Source: Robertkochia aurantiaca (GTDB taxonomy: Bacteria; Bacteroidota; Bacteroidia; Flavobacteriales; Flavobacteriaceae). Taken from it: DNA of 64,000 nt. Where the stretch lies: assembly GCF_020166495.1 (NCBI RefSeq), contig NZ_JAINZS010000006.1:62001-126000 (forward strand), read 5' to 3'. The position numbers were made by a program, and so were the translations under genes. The notes under the pieces were generated by a model that was given only the letters and a program-made list of their open reading frames with translations, had not been told where the DNA came from and did no database searches. Of this stretch, positions 45,331-53,031 are shown in pieces. Positions within the stretch are counted from its first letter, which is position 1. Every line of letters begins with the position of its first letter.

Positions 45331-45984
45331 TCATAATCTCTCAAACGGACTGTAATAAACGGCAAAACCGAACCCCAGGGTTTCGAGGTTCATGGTCGGG
45401 GGTTTTCGAAAATCTGATTCGAGAGGCACTTGAGCCAATGCCTCCCCCGAATTATTGTCAGTGTAAATGAGATGCCCTCCCAGGGAGAACCGATCTGAGA
45501 TATAGATTTCAAAACCTATCCCGTAACTGAAAAAACCGGCATTCTCTTCGTATCGGAAAGCATCTAATTGATTTTGGTTTTCTTCCAGGTTATCTACAAA
45601 TGCAGCTGCCTGTGTTTTACCGAACTGATATCGGGGGAAGGCAAATACCGCCCCATCATCGAATCTCAGTTCCAGTTTGGCGGTGATCCCGACCAGGTGC
45701 TGGGTTATACGGGAATCGATGAGGACAGGAGCCTCAGGAGTGAGATTTATTTCTTCGTTTTGGGCTGCCAGGTACGCATAGGAGATTTCGGGTGACAGAT
45801 GTCCCCACCTGAATAACTCGACTCCTGCTTCGAGCCCGGTGTAAAAATTATTTTCAAGACTTTGACTGATATAGCCGTTCAGCTTGGTAAACAGACGGGG
45901 ATACTGTGCATGGCAGTAGGCATTGAACAGAATAAACAGCAGTAAGAAAGAAATCAGTTTCCTGTAGCTAAAGGCAGTGATCAT
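45331..45984 (-). CDS. outer-membrane barrel protein flanked by direct repeats
   Basis: 217 residues with a signal peptide (LLLFILFNAYCHAQ). The mature part is strand-rich (NNFYTGLEAGVELFRWGHLS, FFSYGIGFEIYISDRFSLGG, LGFGFAVYYSPFERL) and has the look of an 8-10-stranded porin-like barrel. It is not clearly related to the tandem barrels at 3.8-4.8 kb, apart from the fold. The gene sits between two 289-base perfect repeats and could be lost or multiplied by recombination. It is possibly regulated from the AT-rich 45985-46060 region. Confidence 0.7.
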   Translation of the reverse strand: MITAFSYRKLISFLLLFILFNAYCHAQYPRLFTKLNGYISQSLENNFYTGLEAGVELFRWGHLSPEISYAYLAAQNEEINLTPEAPVLIDSRITQHLVGITAKLELRFDDGAVFAFPRYQFGKTQAAAFVDNLEENQNQLDAFRYEENAGFFSYGIGFEIYISDRFSLGGHLIYTDNNSGEALAQVPLESDFRKPPTMNLETLGFGFAVYYSPFERL

Positions 45985-46064
45985 GATAATCCGGGACTTT
46001 TGATTTAATAAGTGCGTAAAATACTAAAAAATAAAGCTTGTCGACTATATTCGATAAATGAAAA

Positions 46065-46409
46065 GTGAGATGGTGAAGTGGTCAGATGGTCAAGTAGTCA
46101 AATGGTCAGATAGTGAGCTGGTAATTTCGGTTTTGGATGCTTTTGTCACACTGAGCCAGTCGAAGTGGACTAACGGGATGTGAAATGGTGAGGAGATGAA
46201 TTAGTCAGATGGTCAAGAGGTCAGTAGAAGAAATAAACGCCCCCTTCCGTCAGCACCATAGTGCTGCCACCTTCCCCCAGGAGGGGAAGGAAAACGTGTT
46301 TTTGTATCACCTCATTTCCTGGCTTTTGTCACACTGCCCCGAAGTATCGGGGGTCGAAGTGGTCAGATGGTCAGGTAGTCAAGTGGTCAATAGGTCAGGA
46401 GGTCATATG
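46065..46409 (+). repeat. compound array, second copy
   Basis: Array 46065-46120 (7 units), spacer 46121-46179 (59 bases), array 46180-46227 (6), hairpin module 46238-46297, core variant around 46327-46361, array 46362-46409 (6). The module order matches 44352-44687, but unit numbers differ. Confidence 0.85.
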
Positions 46410-46511
46410 GAACGTAACCTCTTAATTAGTTGACAACGTGATGGTTATTAAGGATTATCTGTAATTTACAATCTATCATTTATAATTTGAAAACGGTCAT
46501 CCAGAGCGACC

Positions 46512-46800
46512 GCAGGGAGCGAAGGATCTGCCTTCTTTTAGTGAGGTGGTCAGATGGTGAGGTGGTGAGGTAGTGAGATGTTGAGGTAGTCAAACGGTCA
46601 GATGGTCAAAAAGGTTAGGGCAGTCTCTTTATCCGGTTAACATCATTTCTTCATACCCTCATAACCCTGTACAAGTATGATTTGGAATCTTGGGATATGG
46701 TTTTGAACGCTCATGTCACACTGAGCCAGTCGAAGCGGACATACGGAATGTGGAACTTGAAAAGGGCAATTCTGGTAACCCCCGCTACCGCGGAGCCTGC
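46512..46800 (+). repeat. 289-base perfect direct repeat, right copy
   Basis: Identical to 44952-45240. Just left of it this copy lacks the 18-base hairpin insertion TCCCGATAGCAATCGGGA that is present in the other copy at 44936-44953. It is followed by a CCTGCCTGTC-type palindrome (46796-46815). Confidence 0.9.
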
Positions 46801-46899
46801 CTGTCGGCAGACAGGGTCAACCTCCGTGGCAATCCACTATCCCAAACAAAAAACCGGATCCTCTCGAACCCGGTGTAATCTAATTTTATGTGATTGAAA

Positions 46900-47262
46900 C
46901 TATGAAACGCTGCTGAGCAATTCCTTCTCGATCACTTCTTCTAAAGTGTTTTTCGGTAAGGCTCCTGCCTGCATCATGGGTTGCTTATCCATAGGGATGA
47001 ACAACAAACTGGGGATACTCCTGATCTGAAATACTCCGGCCAGTTCTTCCTCTTTTTCGGTATCGACCTTGTAGATGGTGATATCCGGATATGCATCACT
47101 TAATTCTTCCAGGACAGGCGCTACCATTTTACACGGGCCGCACCAGTCGGCATAGAAGTCAATGATCGCAGGTTTGTCACCCTTATAGTTCCATTCCTTT
47201 TCGGTAGTATAATCAAATATCTCTTTCTTAAATTTCTCTGCTGTCAGTTTTACTGTGGCCAT
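46900..47262 (-). CDS. trxA: thioredoxin
   Basis: 120 residues, thioredoxin length. The active site is YADWCGPCKMVAP with Cys41 and Cys44, and IRSIPSLLFIP holds the cis-Pro. The protein is a cytoplasmic disulfide reductase. It lies downstream of the ric gene on the same strand with a 155-base gap, so it may have its own promoter. A role in repairing nitrosative damage would fit the neighbours but is inference. Confidence 0.93.
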   Translation of the reverse strand: MATVKLTAEKFKKEIFDYTTEKEWNYKGDKPAIIDFYADWCGPCKMVAPVLEELSDAYPDITIYKVDTEKEEELAGVFQIRSIPSLLFIPMDKQPMMQAGALPKNTLEEVIEKELLSSVS

Positions 47263-47417
47263 ACTATATGAATTTTAGGTTGTAAAAATACTCTCAGGAT
47301 TACGATTGGGCTGTAACCCTTGTTACTTAACAACATATGGAATGCGCGGCATAATCTCTCTTATAACTTCGTTAAAATCCTGCTTCCTGCTGTGAACAGG
47401 GCTCTTTCATCAAATAC

Positions 47418-48104
47418 TCATGCAAGAAGTTTGGTAAATAGTATGTTGTTCTCCAGGTGTACATGCAGATGCAGGTCCTCTTCAAATTCTTTTAAAATGG
47501 CATAGGTCACCCTGTGAGTGGTACAAGCTGCAGGCGGTGGTGTATACCCATCGGTGAGTTCTGAAATTCTTCTCATGGCATCACCCGCCTGTTCGTGTTC
47601 TCCTTCCATCTGACCGATCAATTTTTTAAAATTCTCCCGTTCGGCCGGGGAAATTCCGTTGTTGGAATGGGTAATCATCGGGAAGAGCAGTGTTTCTTCA
47701 TCAGCCATATGTTGCAATAATTCTTCGCTAAGGGCTAAGAAGCAATATTTTACTTCCGCCAAATAAGCATATTTATTGCCATGAACCCTGGTCAGCTTTT
47801 CAAGCAGCGGCATAAGCTCCGGAATTCTTTTTCTCACATAGCGGTGGTGTTTCTTAACGATGTGATCGACCAGTAAGTCGGGATCCCAGCTGCTGTAGTC
47901 TGATGTGCCGGTTTCCTGTACAGAGGTGCATTCAATGATCTCCTTCATCAAAGCAGCGGTATTTACCTGTTTTTTATCACATACCTCCTTGATCGTTTTT
48001 TGTCCGCCGCAACAGTAATCGATTCCGTATTTTGAGAAAAGGGTGGCGGTACGATAATCTTTCGCTACAATTTGTCCGACGGTCACATACTCAGTTATAT
48101 TCAT
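47418..48104 (-). CDS. ric: iron-sulfur cluster repair di-iron protein (Ric/ScdA/YtfE)
   Basis: 228 residues. The N-terminal ScdA_N domain has DYCCGGQKTIKEVC (Cys31, Cys32, Cys42). The hemerythrin-like domain has the expected His/Glu ligands in VDHIVKKHHRYVRKR, HMADEETLLFPMI, EGEHEQAG and HVHLENNILF. Such proteins repair Fe-S clusters damaged by nitric oxide and oxidants. The gene follows the Rrf2 regulator gene by 18 bases, so both form one operon next to the nos cluster. Confidence 0.93.
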   Translation of the reverse strand: MNITEYVTVGQIVAKDYRTATLFSKYGIDYCCGGQKTIKEVCDKKQVNTAALMKEIIECTSVQETGTSDYSSWDPDLLVDHIVKKHHRYVRKRIPELMPLLEKLTRVHGNKYAYLAEVKYCFLALSEELLQHMADEETLLFPMITHSNNGISPAERENFKKLIGQMEGEHEQAGDAMRRISELTDGYTPPPAACTTHRVTYAILKEFEEDLHLHVHLENNILFTKLLA

Positions 48105-48122
48105 GGTTACAGGTTTATAAGG

Positions 48123-48557
48123 TTAAATTTTCAGATAATAGTCTCCCTTATTCAGATCTTCAGCCAGTTTTTTGATGGTTGTCTTGTTTAAGAGATTCGA
48201 AAGCCGATTACGAACCCCTTTGAACTTGTGGTGTAACGGACAAGGCTTTTCTTCACTGCAGGTCTGAAGACCCAAGGCACAACCGCTGTATACCTGGTCA
48301 CCGTCGATAGCATCGACAACCTCGGCCAGGGTCAGGGTGTTCTTTTTCTCGGGTATCATAGCGAACCCTCCTTTAGGTCCCCTTATGGAGCGAATGACTT
48401 TGTGGTGTACCAGCTTTTGCAAGATCTTAGAAGTAAAGGCTTCCGGCGAATCGATGTCTTTCGCGATCTCCTTCAGACTGGGATTCTTTCCTTCAGTTTC
48501 ACTCTTGGCTATAAATACCGTGGCTCTGATGCCATATTCACAAGCTTTTGAAAACAT
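48123..48557 (-). CDS. Rrf2-family regulator, NsrR-like
   Basis: 144 residues. The winged helix (FSKACEYGIRATVFIAKSET, SKILQKLVHHKVIRSIRGPK, GGFAMI) is followed by a three-Cys cluster SGCALGLQTCSEEKPC (Cys93, Cys100, Cys106), as in Rrf2 proteins that bind an Fe-S cluster. NsrR is a member that senses nitric oxide, and the neighbours ric and nosZ make a similar role likely. The gene diverges from the cytochrome c gene; the shared 153-base region holds an 18-base perfect palindrome (48603-48620) and a second dyad (48652-48670). Confidence 0.88.
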   Translation of the reverse strand: MFSKACEYGIRATVFIAKSETEGKNPSLKEIAKDIDSPEAFTSKILQKLVHHKVIRSIRGPKGGFAMIPEKKNTLTLAEVVDAIDGDQVYSGCALGLQTCSEEKPCPLHHKFKGVRNRLSNLLNKTTIKKLAEDLNKGDYYLKI

Positions 48558-48602
48558 ACGGCGACGTGTTTTTTTGCTGATTAAAGGATTTTCAAATTTA
48601 AT

Positions 48603-48620
48603 TCGGACAAATTTGTCCGA
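48603..48620. promoter_or_regulatory. 18-base perfect palindrome, candidate Rrf2 operator
   Basis: TCGGACAAATTTGTCCGA is its own reverse complement. It is 46 bases upstream of the Rrf2 gene start and 91 bases upstream of the cytochrome c start, in a divergent promoter region. Confidence 0.6.
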
Positions 48621-48651
48621 TTATGACAAATATCATCTTTTTTAGGGAGCA

Positions 48652-48670
48652 TGTCAAGTTAAATTTGACA
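48652..48670. promoter_or_regulatory. second dyad in the nos divergent promoter
   Basis: TGTCAA, seven bases, TTGACA, with two further complementary pairs inside. It could be a Crp/Fnr-type site for low-oxygen control, since the half-sites resemble TTGAC-type boxes, but the regulator is not known. Confidence 0.45.
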
Positions 48671-48710
48671 CAGAATCGAGCATGCTTTAACCTGACAAAT
48701 AATTAAAACC

Positions 48711-49226
48711 ATGAGAAATTACAGCAAAATCATTTTCATTTTAACAGTTGGGATGCTTTTATCCTGCGGTGGAAAGAACGAGAACAAAGAAGAGAAATTC
48801 AGTTACGAGACCCAGCAAACCGAAAAAGAGCAGGTCGCAGAGGAATCATCTTCAGCAGAAAATGAGGTTCCGGCTTCAGAGCGAATTACCCTTGACAATA
48901 AAGGAGTAGGACCTATAAAGAATATAACCCTGGACCCTGAGATCGACCAGGCGATGGTGGAAAGAGGTGAAGCTTTATTCAAAACCAATTGTACGGCTTG
49001 TCACAAGATCGAAAAAAGGTTTATCGGTCCCTCACCCAAAGGGATCATGAAAAGGAGAAGTCCCGAATGGATCATGAACATGATTCTTGATCCGCAACTC
49101 ATGGTCGCCCAGGACCGATGTGCCAAAGATCTATTGGTGGAATTTAACGGGGCCGCCATGGCAAATCAGAACCTTACAGAAGATCAGGCACGAGACATCC
49201 TCGAGTATTTCAGGACATTAGACTAA
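48711..49226 (+). CDS. c-type cytochrome lipoprotein of the nos cluster
   Basis: 171 residues. The signal peptide ends in a lipobox (LLSCGGKN), so the protein is probably lipid-anchored. An acidic linker (EKEQVAEESSSAENEVPASE) is followed by a single haem site CTACH (Cys94, Cys97, His98); the likely sixth ligand is a later Met (NGAAMANQNL). It would carry electrons to the nitrous oxide reductase encoded downstream. It is the first gene on this strand, 20 bases before the fasciclin gene. Confidence 0.85.
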   Translation: MRNYSKIIFILTVGMLLSCGGKNENKEEKFSYETQQTEKEQVAEESSSAENEVPASERITLDNKGVGPIKNITLDPEIDQAMVERGEALFKTNCTACHKIEKRFIGPSPKGIMKRRSPEWIMNMILDPQLMVAQDRCAKDLLVEFNGAAMANQNLTEDQARDILEYFRTLD

Positions 49227-49245
49227 CATTTTAAATATCAACCCT

Positions 49246-49821
49246 ATGAAAACCTTCCGATATTTTATTTTTTTATTCCTCTCCATTCTGGTGCTGGCCA
49301 TCGGTTGTAAAGAGGAAACCAACGAACCATCTGATACCCGCTCCGAGGTAGCTGAAACAACTTCGCATAAAAGTGGAGAAGCTTTTATCGAAGATGATGT
49401 ATCTACCCCTAACATACTGCAGATTGCTATTGGTTCGCCTGATCATACCATCCTGGTAAAGGCGGTCCAGGCTGCTGAACTCGAGAACGCCCTGGTGAAT
49501 GCAGGACCGCTTATGGTTTTTGCGCCCACCGATGAAGCTTTCAAAGCCCTTCCTGAGGGAACGCTTGATGAGCTGCTGAAACCCGAAAACAAAGGGGACC
49601 TGGCTAACATTCTTAAATATCATGTCACCCCTGGAAATTATACCAAAGACTTTCTGAAAAAATTCAAAAAGGTAGGCCAGGCCAATGATCAATCGGCTCC
49701 GGTGGAAGTGAAAGAAGATGAGGTCTATGTAGGAGGCGCCAGAATAATAGCCAGTGTACCTGCGGGTAACGGGATCGTGCATGTGGTAGACAAGGTCATG
49801 CTGCCCCCTGCAGAAGAATAA
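49246..49821 (+). CDS. fasciclin-domain lipoprotein
   Basis: 191 residues with a lipobox (LAIGCKEE). A fasciclin (FAS1) domain covers about residues 60-190: ILQIAIGSPDHTILVKAVQA, GPLMVFAPTDEAFKALPEGT, LANILKYHVTPGNY and NGIVHVVDKVML. FAS1 domains usually mediate binding to surfaces or partner proteins. Its place between a cytochrome c and nosZ suggests a role in the NosZ electron path or assembly, but no known nos gene encodes such a protein in model denitrifiers. Confidence 0.85.
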   Translation: MKTFRYFIFLFLSILVLAIGCKEETNEPSDTRSEVAETTSHKSGEAFIEDDVSTPNILQIAIGSPDHTILVKAVQAAELENALVNAGPLMVFAPTDEAFKALPEGTLDELLKPENKGDLANILKYHVTPGNYTKDFLKKFKKVGQANDQSAPVEVKEDEVYVGGARIIASVPAGNGIVHVVDKVMLPPAEE

Positions 49822-49864
49822 TTTTTAAACCTGATAACAAGATCAATATTAAACAATAACTATC

Positions 49865-51832
49865 ATGAAGTATAAAACAATACATAAAGCAGCTGTCTTT
49901 ACATTACTGGCAGCATGGTTGTTCACCGGGTGCGGGAACCAGGGTAAAGGCGATAACGCCCAGGGTGCCCTTGTATCAAGCGCGGCCGAAAAGGTCTACG
50001 TAGCCCCCGGAGAAAGAGACGATTATTACGCCTTCCTTTCAGGCGGATACAGCGGAAATTTAACGGTGTACGGACTCCCCTCAGGAAGAATGTTCAAAGA
50101 GATTCCGGTATTCTCTCAATTCCCAACCTCGGGTTACGGGTATTCTGAGGAAACCAAACCCATGCTGAATACCTCCCACGGATTCGTTCCCTGGGATGAT
50201 CTGCATCACCCCGACATCTCTCAAACGAACGGAGAACTCGACGGAAGATGGATCTTTGTAAACGGGAACAATACCCCCCGTATTGCCAGAGTAAGCCTGA
50301 GTACCTTCGAGACCGAAGAAATCATAGAGATCCCTAATAGTGCCGGGAATCACAGTTCTTCCTTTATTACGGAGAATACGGAGTATGTGGTGGCAGGAAC
50401 ACGATTTTCTGTGCCCGTACCCCAGCGAGATATGCCCATCGATGAGTATAAGGGAAACTTTAAGGGAGCCCTGACCTTCATTGGGGTTGATCCTGAAAGC
50501 GGACATATGGACATCAAATTCCAGGTGATCATGCCGGGATTCAATTATGATCTTTCTCATCCCGGACGTGGCAAGTCGCATGGCTGGTTCTTCTTCAGTA
50601 CCTATAATACCGAAGAGGCCAGTACCCTGCTGGAGGTGAATGCCTCTCAGAACGATAAAGATTTCATCGCAGCCATTAACTGGAAAAAAATAGAAGAATA
50701 TATCGCTAACGGTGGCGGTAAAACAGTACCTGCCAATTACGCACATAATGTCTATGACGAGGCCACTCATACGGGTACTTCTACGATGAAAAAAGAAGTG
50801 CTTACCGTTGATCCTACCGAAATTCCGGGCGCTGTCTACCTATTGCCGACCCCTAAATCTCCCCATGGGTGTGATGTTGACCCCAGCGGTCAGTACATCA
50901 TCGGTTCAGGGAAATTGTCGGCTGATATCACCGTGCATTCATTCGACAATATGCTGAAGGCGATCGAAAATGAGAAATTTGACGGTGATGCCTATGGAAT
51001 TCCGATTCTGAAATTTGAAGATGTGCTTGCCGGAACCGTTAAAAGCGGCGGGTTAGGCCCTCTGCACACTGAGTTTGATAATCAGGGGAATGCCTATACG
51101 ACATTTTTCATCTCTTCAGAGGTGGTTAAATGGGAGCTGGGAAGCTGGGAAGTGGTTGACCGCAAACCGACCTTCTATTCGGTGGGTCACCTGATGATAC
51201 CCGGAGGAAACTCCAGAAAGCCATTCGGGAACTACCTGGTAGCCATGAATAAGATCACTAAAGATCGCTACCTGCCTACCGGTCCGGAGATGGAGCACTC
51301 TGCCCAGATCTATGATATTTCAGGAGAAAAAATGGAGCTGATCTACGATTTCCCTACCCACGGAGAACCCCATTATGCGGCCGGGTGTCCTGCCGATCTG
51401 ATAGAGCCCAACTCTAAAAAGATCTACCGCCTGGATGAAAACAAACACCCCTTCGCGGTAATAGGACCCGATGGAGCTAAAGTGGAACGGGATGGAAATG
51501 AAGTACATGTGTATATGTCGACCATTCGAAGTCACTTTACACCGGATAATATTGAAGGAATCAAAGTGGGTGATAAGGTGTATTTCCACATCACCAACCA
51601 CGAACAGGACTTTGATGTGCCTCATGGATTTAGTATGATCGGACAGAACACTTCTGAAATCCTGATCATGCCGGGTCAAACCAAAACGTCGGTTTGGGAA
51701 CCCAAACAGCCCGGGGTATGGCCCTTCTATTGTACAGACTTCTGTTCTGCCCTTCACCAGGAAATGCAGGGGTATGTCAGAGTTTCTCCCGCCGATTCTG
51801 ATATAGACCTGAGTTGGTCTGTGGGAGAATAA
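49865..51832 (+). CDS. nosZ: nitrous oxide reductase, clade II lipoprotein type
   Basis: 655 residues. The signal region is Sec-type with a lipobox (WLFTGCGNQ), without a twin Arg, as in clade II enzymes. The CuA site is complete: His587, then CTDFCSALHQEM with Cys623, Cys627, His631 and Met634. Candidate CuZ ligands include His114-His115 (DDLHHPD), His163 (GNHSSS), His334 (PHGCDVD), His401 (PLHTEFD) and His503 (EPHYAAGC); the spacing of 49 between His114 and His163 equals that of His79 and His128 in the Pseudomonas enzyme. The enzyme reduces N2O to N2 outside the cytoplasm. A terminator-like hairpin follows. Confidence 0.97.
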   Translation: MKYKTIHKAAVFTLLAAWLFTGCGNQGKGDNAQGALVSSAAEKVYVAPGERDDYYAFLSGGYSGNLTVYGLPSGRMFKEIPVFSQFPTSGYGYSEETKPMLNTSHGFVPWDDLHHPDISQTNGELDGRWIFVNGNNTPRIARVSLSTFETEEIIEIPNSAGNHSSSFITENTEYVVAGTRFSVPVPQRDMPIDEYKGNFKGALTFIGVDPESGHMDIKFQVIMPGFNYDLSHPGRGKSHGWFFFSTYNTEEASTLLEVNASQNDKDFIAAINWKKIEEYIANGGGKTVPANYAHNVYDEATHTGTSTMKKEVLTVDPTEIPGAVYLLPTPKSPHGCDVDPSGQYIIGSGKLSADITVHSFDNMLKAIENEKFDGDAYGIPILKFEDVLAGTVKSGGLGPLHTEFDNQGNAYTTFFISSEVVKWELGSWEVVDRKPTFYSVGHLMIPGGNSRKPFGNYLVAMNKITKDRYLPTGPEMEHSAQIYDISGEKMELIYDFPTHGEPHYAAGCPADLIEPNSKKIYRLDENKHPFAVIGPDGAKVERDGNEVHVYMSTIRSHFTPDNIEGIKVGDKVYFHITNHEQDFDVPHGFSMIGQNTSEILIMPGQTKTSVWEPKQPGVWPFYCTDFCSALHQEMQGYVRVSPADSDIDLSWSVGE

Positions 51833-51854
51833 AAATTGGGTTTGTGTTAAGTTG

Positions 51855-51900
51855 AGCAGGTGGTTATGGTGTAATCACTAATGAGCCACCTGCTTTTTTT
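51855..51900 (+). terminator. hairpin with T-run between nosZ and the nos accessory genes
   Basis: GCAGGTGG (51856-51863) pairs with CCACCTGC (51886-51893), followed by seven T. It has the form of an intrinsic terminator, yet nosBLDFY-type genes follow immediately, so partial read-through is likely. Confidence 0.7.
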
Positions 51901-51912
51901 AAAGCGATACAA

Positions 51913-52533
51913 ATGAAGAAAGCAAGTATAATAATGATCATCGGAGCTTTATTGCTTAGTGGCCTGTTCTGGTTTCCGCTTTGGAATATCATGTTAGGGG
52001 CACCGCAATATCCCGAACCCCTGGGAATCGATATTTATATCGACGGACTGGCCGGGCAGAGCGAGTTTGACATTCAGAATATCGACGGACTCAATCATTA
52101 CATAGGAATGAAGACCCTGCCAAAACCCGAAGATATGTGGGAGTTTCAGGTATTTCCAATAGTGATCGGAATTATGACCGCCCTGGGTGTTTTAGCCGGT
52201 ATTCTGGGTTATTTTGGAAAGATCGGTGCGAATTGGTTTCTGGGCTGGTTGATACTGATGACGGTTCTGGGAATTCTGGGAATGTATGATTTCAATGCAT
52301 GGATGATCGATTACGGAACCAATCTGGATCCCAATGCCATAATGAAGCTGCAGAATCCTGATGGTACCCCGATGACATACAAACCGCCTTTAATAGGCCA
52401 TAAGCAGTTATTGAATTTTGATGCGTATTCATACCCCCGGTTGGGAGGCTACCTGATGGGTGTCGGAATGCTCCTGACATTAGTGGCTTACCTGGTGGGA
52501 ATAAAGAAAAAGAATAAAGTTCCTTCCTCATGA
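51913..52533 (+). CDS. membrane protein of the nos cluster, NosB-like by position
   Basis: 206 residues. An N-terminal membrane helix (ASIIMIIGALLLSGLFWFPL) is followed by an exported part and three more helices (VFPIVIGIMTALGVLAGILG, NWFLGWLILMTVLGILGMYD, YLMGVGMLLTLVAYLVGI). In clade II nos clusters a membrane protein (NosB) often follows nosZ, and this gene has that position, but similarity to NosB was not checked. Its stop overlaps the nosL start by four bases. A role in electron supply or NosZ maturation is likely. Confidence 0.75.
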   Translation: MKKASIIMIIGALLLSGLFWFPLWNIMLGAPQYPEPLGIDIYIDGLAGQSEFDIQNIDGLNHYIGMKTLPKPEDMWEFQVFPIVIGIMTALGVLAGILGYFGKIGANWFLGWLILMTVLGILGMYDFNAWMIDYGTNLDPNAIMKLQNPDGTPMTYKPPLIGHKQLLNFDAYSYPRLGGYLMGVGMLLTLVAYLVGIKKKNKVPSS

Positions 52534-52991
52534 AAAATCGCGTGAATGTTATATCGATCCTGGTTCTTTTGATAACCTCTGCCTGCGGTACGAGGGAAGC
52601 CAAGCCTATCGCTTATGGCGAAGCTGCATGTCACTTTTGTAAAATGACCATAGTAGACGCCATCCACGGTGCGGAAGTGATCACAGACAAGGGCAGGATC
52701 TACACTTTCGACGCACTTGAGTGTATGATTCACTATATGAAAGATGTGGAAACCGATCAGGACTTCCGATTATTTACAAATTATTATGAATCTCCGGGCG
52801 AATTGTTACCTGTGTCAGAGGCAACATTTCTCATAAGTGAAAATCTGCCGAGCCCGATGGGTGCCAATCTTACAGCTTTTAAAGATTCAGCGATGGCCCG
52901 CCGGATTCAGACCGAACAATCAGGCTCGCTATACAGCTGGAAGGAGCTCTGGCGCCGGGCCGCTGAAAATGAAAACGCACTGATCCCTTAA
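52530..52991 (+). CDS. nosL: NosL copper-binding lipoprotein
   Basis: 153 residues. A lipobox (ITSACGTRE, Cys19) anchors it. The motif CHFCKMTIVD (Cys34, Cys37, Met39) and the following ITDKGRIYTFDALECMIHY are the signature of NosL, which binds Cu(I) and delivers it to NosZ. The start overlaps the previous gene. A 40-base gap separates it from nosD. Confidence 0.92.
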   Translation: MKNRVNVISILVLLITSACGTREAKPIAYGEAACHFCKMTIVDAIHGAEVITDKGRIYTFDALECMIHYMKDVETDQDFRLFTNYYESPGELLPVSEATFLISENLPSPMGANLTAFKDSAMARRIQTEQSGSLYSWKELWRRAAENENALIP

Positions 52992-53031
52992 TAATAGTAC
53001 ACGAATCATTAAAAATTTTACACCAACCCCT

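Noticed and set aside
44213-46612. The regular arrays as a CRISPR locus
   Set aside because: Units are 8 bases and degenerate, the 59-base spacers are near-identical instead of unique, and no cas gene is present.
45130-46897. Short frames in the 44-47 kb repeats (45130-45336, 46209-46433, 46682-46897, 46690-46878)
   Set aside because: They are translations of the repeat sequence; near-identical products arise from both repeat copies and carry no protein features.
50081-50770. 229-codon minus-strand frame inside nosZ
   Set aside because: Antisense to nosZ; the nosZ frame carries all copper-ligand motifs.
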